From Bolinopsis microptera (lineage: Eukaryota; Ctenophora; Tentaculata; Lobata; Bolinopsidae), in NCBI RefSeq assembly GCF_026151205.1, contig NC_087080.1, forward strand, positions 12,449,837 through 12,509,836: a stretch of 60,000 nt of DNA, read 5' to 3'. Positions 57,801-60,000 of the stretch are shown one piece after another (positions within the stretch are counted from its first letter, which is position 1; each line of letters begins with the position of its first letter). The notes under the pieces are model-generated. The model did no database searches and was not told the DNA's origin. It saw nothing but the letters and a program-made list of their open reading frames with translations. Position numbers and translations under genes: made by a program.

Positions 57801-59165
57801 GCACGAAACCTCAGAGACAGTGACTCTTTCAAACATGTTTATTTGGGACCGGACAGAACCAAAGAGGAACAGCTTGCGCATAGTAAACTTGTTAAGGAGA
57901 TGAAACAGATGATCCAGAAAGACTCAAATAAACATTATTTCATACGCGACAGAAAGATCTGCACGGCTGATAAAACCTTATCATCTCAAACGTCCCAAAG
58001 CTCCTGATAAGAGTTAATGTATGATGTATGTTGAGTGTTATTTGGTGCTGACTGGAGTTGCCGTGTGTAGATTTACCACTTTTTACAATTAATAAATGAA
58101 CCGCGTTGAAAGCTTATTTAGCGTGTTTTTTTCAGTGCTGAGACTGGTAAATGTTAAAGTAACAGAACCTGAACTGCAACTCATATTTTTATGCTATTTT
58201 CTAGTTACGTCGACACACAAGGCTAAATAGTTTTCGGAGGCTTGCTAGAATTTTATTCTCTATGTTTCTATAATTTTATATTGTATGTTTTTTATATTTC
58301 GGTACAGACCAGCGCCCATTGGGCGTATTCAATCAATCAGTTCGTTGTCTTTCACGAAATAAATTGATCATGTGGCTTGTAAAGGTTGTAACATTAACTA
58401 TGCTTCTTTACAATTACTGATTAAAATGTTGACCGTTCGCGTTGAAGCATATTCGTTTTGATACGTGACAACCATCGACTTCCCACAGCATTCAATTATA
58501 TCTCAGAATAGAAAAACAACTGGTACGTGACATAACAAAACAAATAGCAGTTACCAGTTTTCGGATAATCGCAATGGTAGGTAGTTTTTATAGACGTTAT
58601 ATTATTATACGTTATAATCTACTGTGAATTTGAAAGTGATAACGCTGATTACTATTACACGGCATTCTGCGTGATAGATTAAATGGATTTTACAATAAAA
58701 GTTAACGGGAGGTGCTCTAATAAATAGAGCTAACATTTTTAGCCTAAAATGTTAGTTTTATAACACGGCTAAGTTTAGTCCGGTTGAATTGTATTATCCG
58801 GATTATTATTAGTTTCTAGATTTAATCATGATTTCAAACAGTGCTGAAAGAAATCAAAAAATGATGTGGAGTCTTTGTAAGTTATGAATTTGGCCCTAAA
58901 GCAAAGAGTTTAAAAAAACATAAAGTACCAGAAGAAAAAGGAAACTTACCTTCATTTGTACTTTCTTGAGCCCATACTACCAGCAGGACTGTGCAGAACA
59001 CAAACTGGGGAACACGATTTGTCAAAAGTAATTAATTAGCGCTAAAACAGGTGTCGAGATGTTAGTTGTAAGTTGTTCAAGTTTTAGAGATTGAAATTAT
59101 TGTAACTCTACAATAAAAAAGATAAGATACAGTAAATTCAAGTCACTCACAAGTTTTTTCCACAT
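39900..59165 (-). CDS. Giant secreted Ig-array / Cys-rich / sushi / SRCR protein, 22 exons
   Basis: Exons 5' to 3': 59151-59165, 58950-59004, seven 390-bp exons (56338-56727, 55455-55844, 54572-54961, 53711-54100, 52850-53239, 51985-52374, 51117-51506), 50569-50682, 49915-50014, 47233-47321, 46866-47013, 46594-46755, 46288-46433, 45906-46065, 45693-45733, 45379-45490, 45100-45158, 40680-44832, 40362-40527, 39900-40124. Total 8,475 nt, 2,824 residues, all phases matching. Signal peptide begins MWKKLFVFCTVLLVVWA. Seven Ig-like repeats fill ~24-933, then an acidic linker, an ephrin-receptor-like Cys segment (CPLGCYNFDG, CFKCPIGTFANETG), a ~600-residue unrecognised region with an Asp run (DDDDDKDDDEDDDED), fourteen sushi-like modules (~1680-2590; C.FPD.I..G ... 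Y.C..G) and an SRCR-like domain (WQFGCNDGFNNNAAGAICRT). No transmembrane segment, so probably secreted or matrix-bound. Function unknown; recognition, complement-like or matrix roles are possible. Confidence 0.85.
40680..44832 (-). other. Single 4,153-bp exon carrying all sushi-like modules
   Basis: One uninterrupted exon encodes ~1,384 residues of the giant protein, from a Cys-rich CTACVPGSF / CPFGSWGEDGKKCNSC segment through about 330 residues without a known domain to fourteen sushi-like modules and the start of the SRCR-like domain. Such a long exon contrasts with the 41-166-bp exons around it and is unusual for sushi arrays, which commonly have one exon per module. Modules 13 and 14 are expanded by acidic insertions (EEIIAKKEGEEDMDEEY). 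Confidence 0.85.
41571..41924 (-). repeat. 177-bp tandem duplication of a sushi module
   Basis: Modules 11 and 12 (both CSLPEKIDNGYLAEKN ... GGWVWCEGSEIKPEHPHC) are nearly identical at protein and DNA level, offset by exactly 177 bp (59 codons). This is the most recent duplication inside the sushi region. Confidence 0.9.
47322..48399 (-). other. Intron of the giant gene, non-coding
   Basis: AT-rich intron sequence; the 90-codon minus-strand frame at 47904-48176 shows no domain and lies outside any in-phase exon. Nothing else seen before the foldback element at 48404. Confidence 0.5.
48404..49461. mobile_element. TTAA-flanked foldback element with poly-G ends
   Basis: Terminal arms of roughly 320 bp (48404-48725 and about 49150-49461) are inverted copies, starting with a G tract of more than 20 bases and ending with a C tract. 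TTAA flanks both ends (48400-48403 and 49462-49465). A second inverted repeat sits in the centre (TTTGGCGGCCAAATT / AATTTGGCCGCCAAA). No ORF. It shares the TTAA flank and G-rich tip of the 35971-36698 element but not its arm sequence. Confidence 0.85.
50138..50508 (+). mobile_element. Half copy of the GGGGGC foldback element
   Basis: Starts right after TTAA (50134-50137) with GGGGGCAGGGGGGGGTCTTT and follows one arm of the element at 35971-36698 to its centre (CTTGGACCTC), then stops. The second arm is missing, so this is a truncated copy, inserted in an intron of the giant gene. Confidence 0.85.
51117..56727 (-). repeat. Seven tandemly duplicated Ig-exon units (861-883 bp each)
   Basis: Each unit has one 390-bp exon plus intron. 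Start-to-start spacings are 868, 865, 861, 861, 883 and 883 bp. All seven exons begin and end in phase 1, so any number can be spliced without frame change. The Ig domain has Cys in SITCSVV and NITCYSEK and N-glycosylation sites NVTV and NITC. The two units nearest the 5' end of the gene (55.4-56.7 kb) look almost identical, intron included. A diverged intron copy extends below the array to about 50800. Confidence 0.97.
56878..57060 (+). repeat. 20-bp tandem repeat upstream of LINE ORF1
   Basis: TTCGCAGTAAACCAATTCAG repeats about seven times nearly perfectly, then two longer variants ending AATTTGTACAG and AATTTGTATTTG. It sits immediately 5' of the LINE ORF1 and in the same orientation, so it may be a promoter-monomer array of the element. 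Confidence 0.9.
57156..58007 (+). CDS. LINE ORF1-like RNA-binding protein
   Basis: A 283-residue protein; ATG at 57156 is chosen because the sequence becomes protein-like there, although the frame is open from 57060. Residues ~40-110 are rich in K, E and Q with heptad-like spacing, a likely coiled coil. Residues ~140-250 look like the RRM-type core of LINE ORF1: RSKYLMIYGCHESD, VYRIGRKEPGKNRPIKVEFG and HYFIRDRKI, with YLGPDRTKEEQL between. Such proteins coat the element RNA as trimers and chaperone reverse transcription. The frame is intact although ORF2 is missing. Confidence 0.75.
   Translation: MDFSVDRLNAMDHEMTSEIQKIFKVANVSCRSDFTETALMKLNKNPLVKIIGSLMKLAEKNIELCKSAAGKIDVMKSEKIADQKLIIETQQGQMNSVQETVKSEMKSWTDVVKKNTAQRPSGKPLTENSIKQAVRTVNEEKKRSKYLMIYGCHESDKEADFELNKVVKDILYGTDAFPVLRTGEVYRIGRKEPGKNRPIKVEFGCASEVDLILMRARNLRDSDSFKHVYLGPDRTKEEQLAHSKLVKEMKQMIQKDSNKHYFIRDRKICTADKTLSSQTSQSS
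58008..58949. other. LINE 3' region and intron 2 of the giant gene
   Basis: Non-coding. The first ~380 bp appear to be the LINE 3' UTR; the rest is AT-rich intron up to the second exon of the giant gene. Confidence 0.5.
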
Positions 59166-60000
59166 TAGATTCTTTTGAATTGTCTTCTTTTATCAACTTC
59201 CTATGAAATTTAAAATTAGTGACTGTGAAATTGAATGATTATTCGAAGATCAGGTCAATTGAAATCGGGTTAAATGGTAGCAAAATCAATATTATAAGTT
59301 TTTTTAAATAATAGTTTTATCTTTAGGCCAAGACCATTTGATGCCATCAATATTCAATATACGGAGTAATCAGCCTTATTTACTCTTAATATGAAGATGT
59401 GGCAATAAACTTAAACATACATAAATCAGGTACAAAGAAAGTGCATTCAAGTGCATATTACTATTAGTTTAACGAGGGGTATAAAAGTAAACAAACACAA
59501 GATATGAAGGGGCCATATGTTTAACTTTAAAAAGTGTGAAGTGTGAACATTAAAAGTAAACAATCAGTTTCCCCCGTATCAATATAATTCTAAATTGGTC
59601 GTCCCCGCCGGAGCATTTGGTTCTCCTGGCAGTTTTTTTCTGGAATCGCCTAATTGTGTGTAATGGTGTAAATATAGTTTTTAAACACCAATCACATAAC
59701 TCAATACAGGAAGTTTTTAACGTCATTGCACACAAAATCAAGCTTGGGAAATTGCACAACATGGCATAACTTAATGAATAATAAACGACATAGGGCCAAA
59801 ATAAATTAACGGTGAACATTGAAATCAACTAAATAAACACCGCAACTTGGAACTTTGTGCGAACACTGTGATACACAGTCCACACACTATAAATATCTCC
59901 GGGATTTCGACGCGGGATCATATTATCACTCAGCCCGGCCCGCTGTTAGATAAACATCTCAAGGTGATATCATCCCGCCCCGGAAATTTGTATAAACCCG
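59166..60000 (-). promoter_or_regulatory. 5' flank of the giant gene
   Basis: Region upstream of the start codon at 59163-59165 (minus strand). No TATA box is clearly placed. Near the window edge an imperfect inverted repeat pairs TCCGGGATTTCGACGCGGGA (about 59897) with TCATCCCGCCCCGGAAAT (about 59970), GC-rich in an AT-rich setting. The 92-codon minus-strand frame at 59550-59828 has no recognisable domain. Confidence 0.3.

Larger units (their letters stand above)
56878..58390 (+). mobile_element. Non-LTR retrotransposon remnant with ORF1 only
   Basis: Contains a 20-bp monomer array, ORF1 (57156-58007) and a 3' region running to about 58390 with GACCAGCGCCCATTGGGCGT, a short GC-rich hairpin before an AT-rich end. 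The RT-coding ORF2 is absent, so the copy is an internal-deletion derivative. It lies antisense in intron 2 of the giant gene. Element boundaries are approximate. Confidence 0.65.

Overview
This is nuclear DNA of an animal, probably an AT-rich invertebrate genome. The signs are short GT-AG introns, metazoan domain families (ELMO, fibronectin III, Ig, sushi/CCP, SRCR), APE-type non-LTR retrotransposons, a Penelope-like remnant, foldback DNA elements and many minisatellites. I cannot name the species. No rRNA, CRISPR array or bacterial operon is visible.

Layout. (1) 1639-5006, minus strand: the 3' part of a gene for a single-pass membrane receptor (Ig-like domain, two FN3 domains, Thr/Pro-rich stalk, transmembrane helix, ~50-residue tail). 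(2) 5007-23535: mostly gene-poor and repeat-rich. It holds a 1.1-kb palindrome (8854-9931), a LINE with an intact endonuclease/reverse-transcriptase ORF (13538-17101, minus), a 99-bp satellite (17974-19079), a LINE tail and a Penelope-like remnant (19635-20860), a foldback element (21167-21376) and an 18-bp minisatellite. (3) 23536-38305, plus strand: seventeen exons of an ELMO (CED-12) homologue, complete except for the first coding exon(s). Its introns are packed with tandem repeats and foldback elements. (4) 39900-59165, minus strand: a complete 22-exon gene model for a secreted, probably extracellular, protein of about 2,824 residues. In order it has a signal peptide, seven tandem Ig-like domains each encoded by one 390-bp exon, an acidic linker, an ephrin-receptor-like Cys-rich segment, a ~600-residue region I do not recognise, fourteen sushi-like modules and an SRCR-like domain. 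A LINE ORF1 with a 20-bp tandem repeat in front of it lies in its second intron (56878-58390).

How it fits together. ELMO is a cytoplasmic partner of DOCK exchange factors for Rac in engulfment and migration. The two flanking genes are extracellular or surface proteins built from adhesion and recognition modules. That all three belong to one recognition/phagocytosis pathway is only suggestive. ELMO and the giant gene are convergent, 1.6 kb apart.

Most unusual: the seven-exon Ig array. All exons are exactly 390 bp and phase 1-1, the flanks are almost invariant, and most differences fall in a ~25-residue window that looks shuffled between copies. It sits in a protein whose overall architecture I do not recognise. 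Exon boundaries come from reading splice signals and checking phase by hand; the summed lengths are divisible by three for all three genes. No alignment or database search was run.
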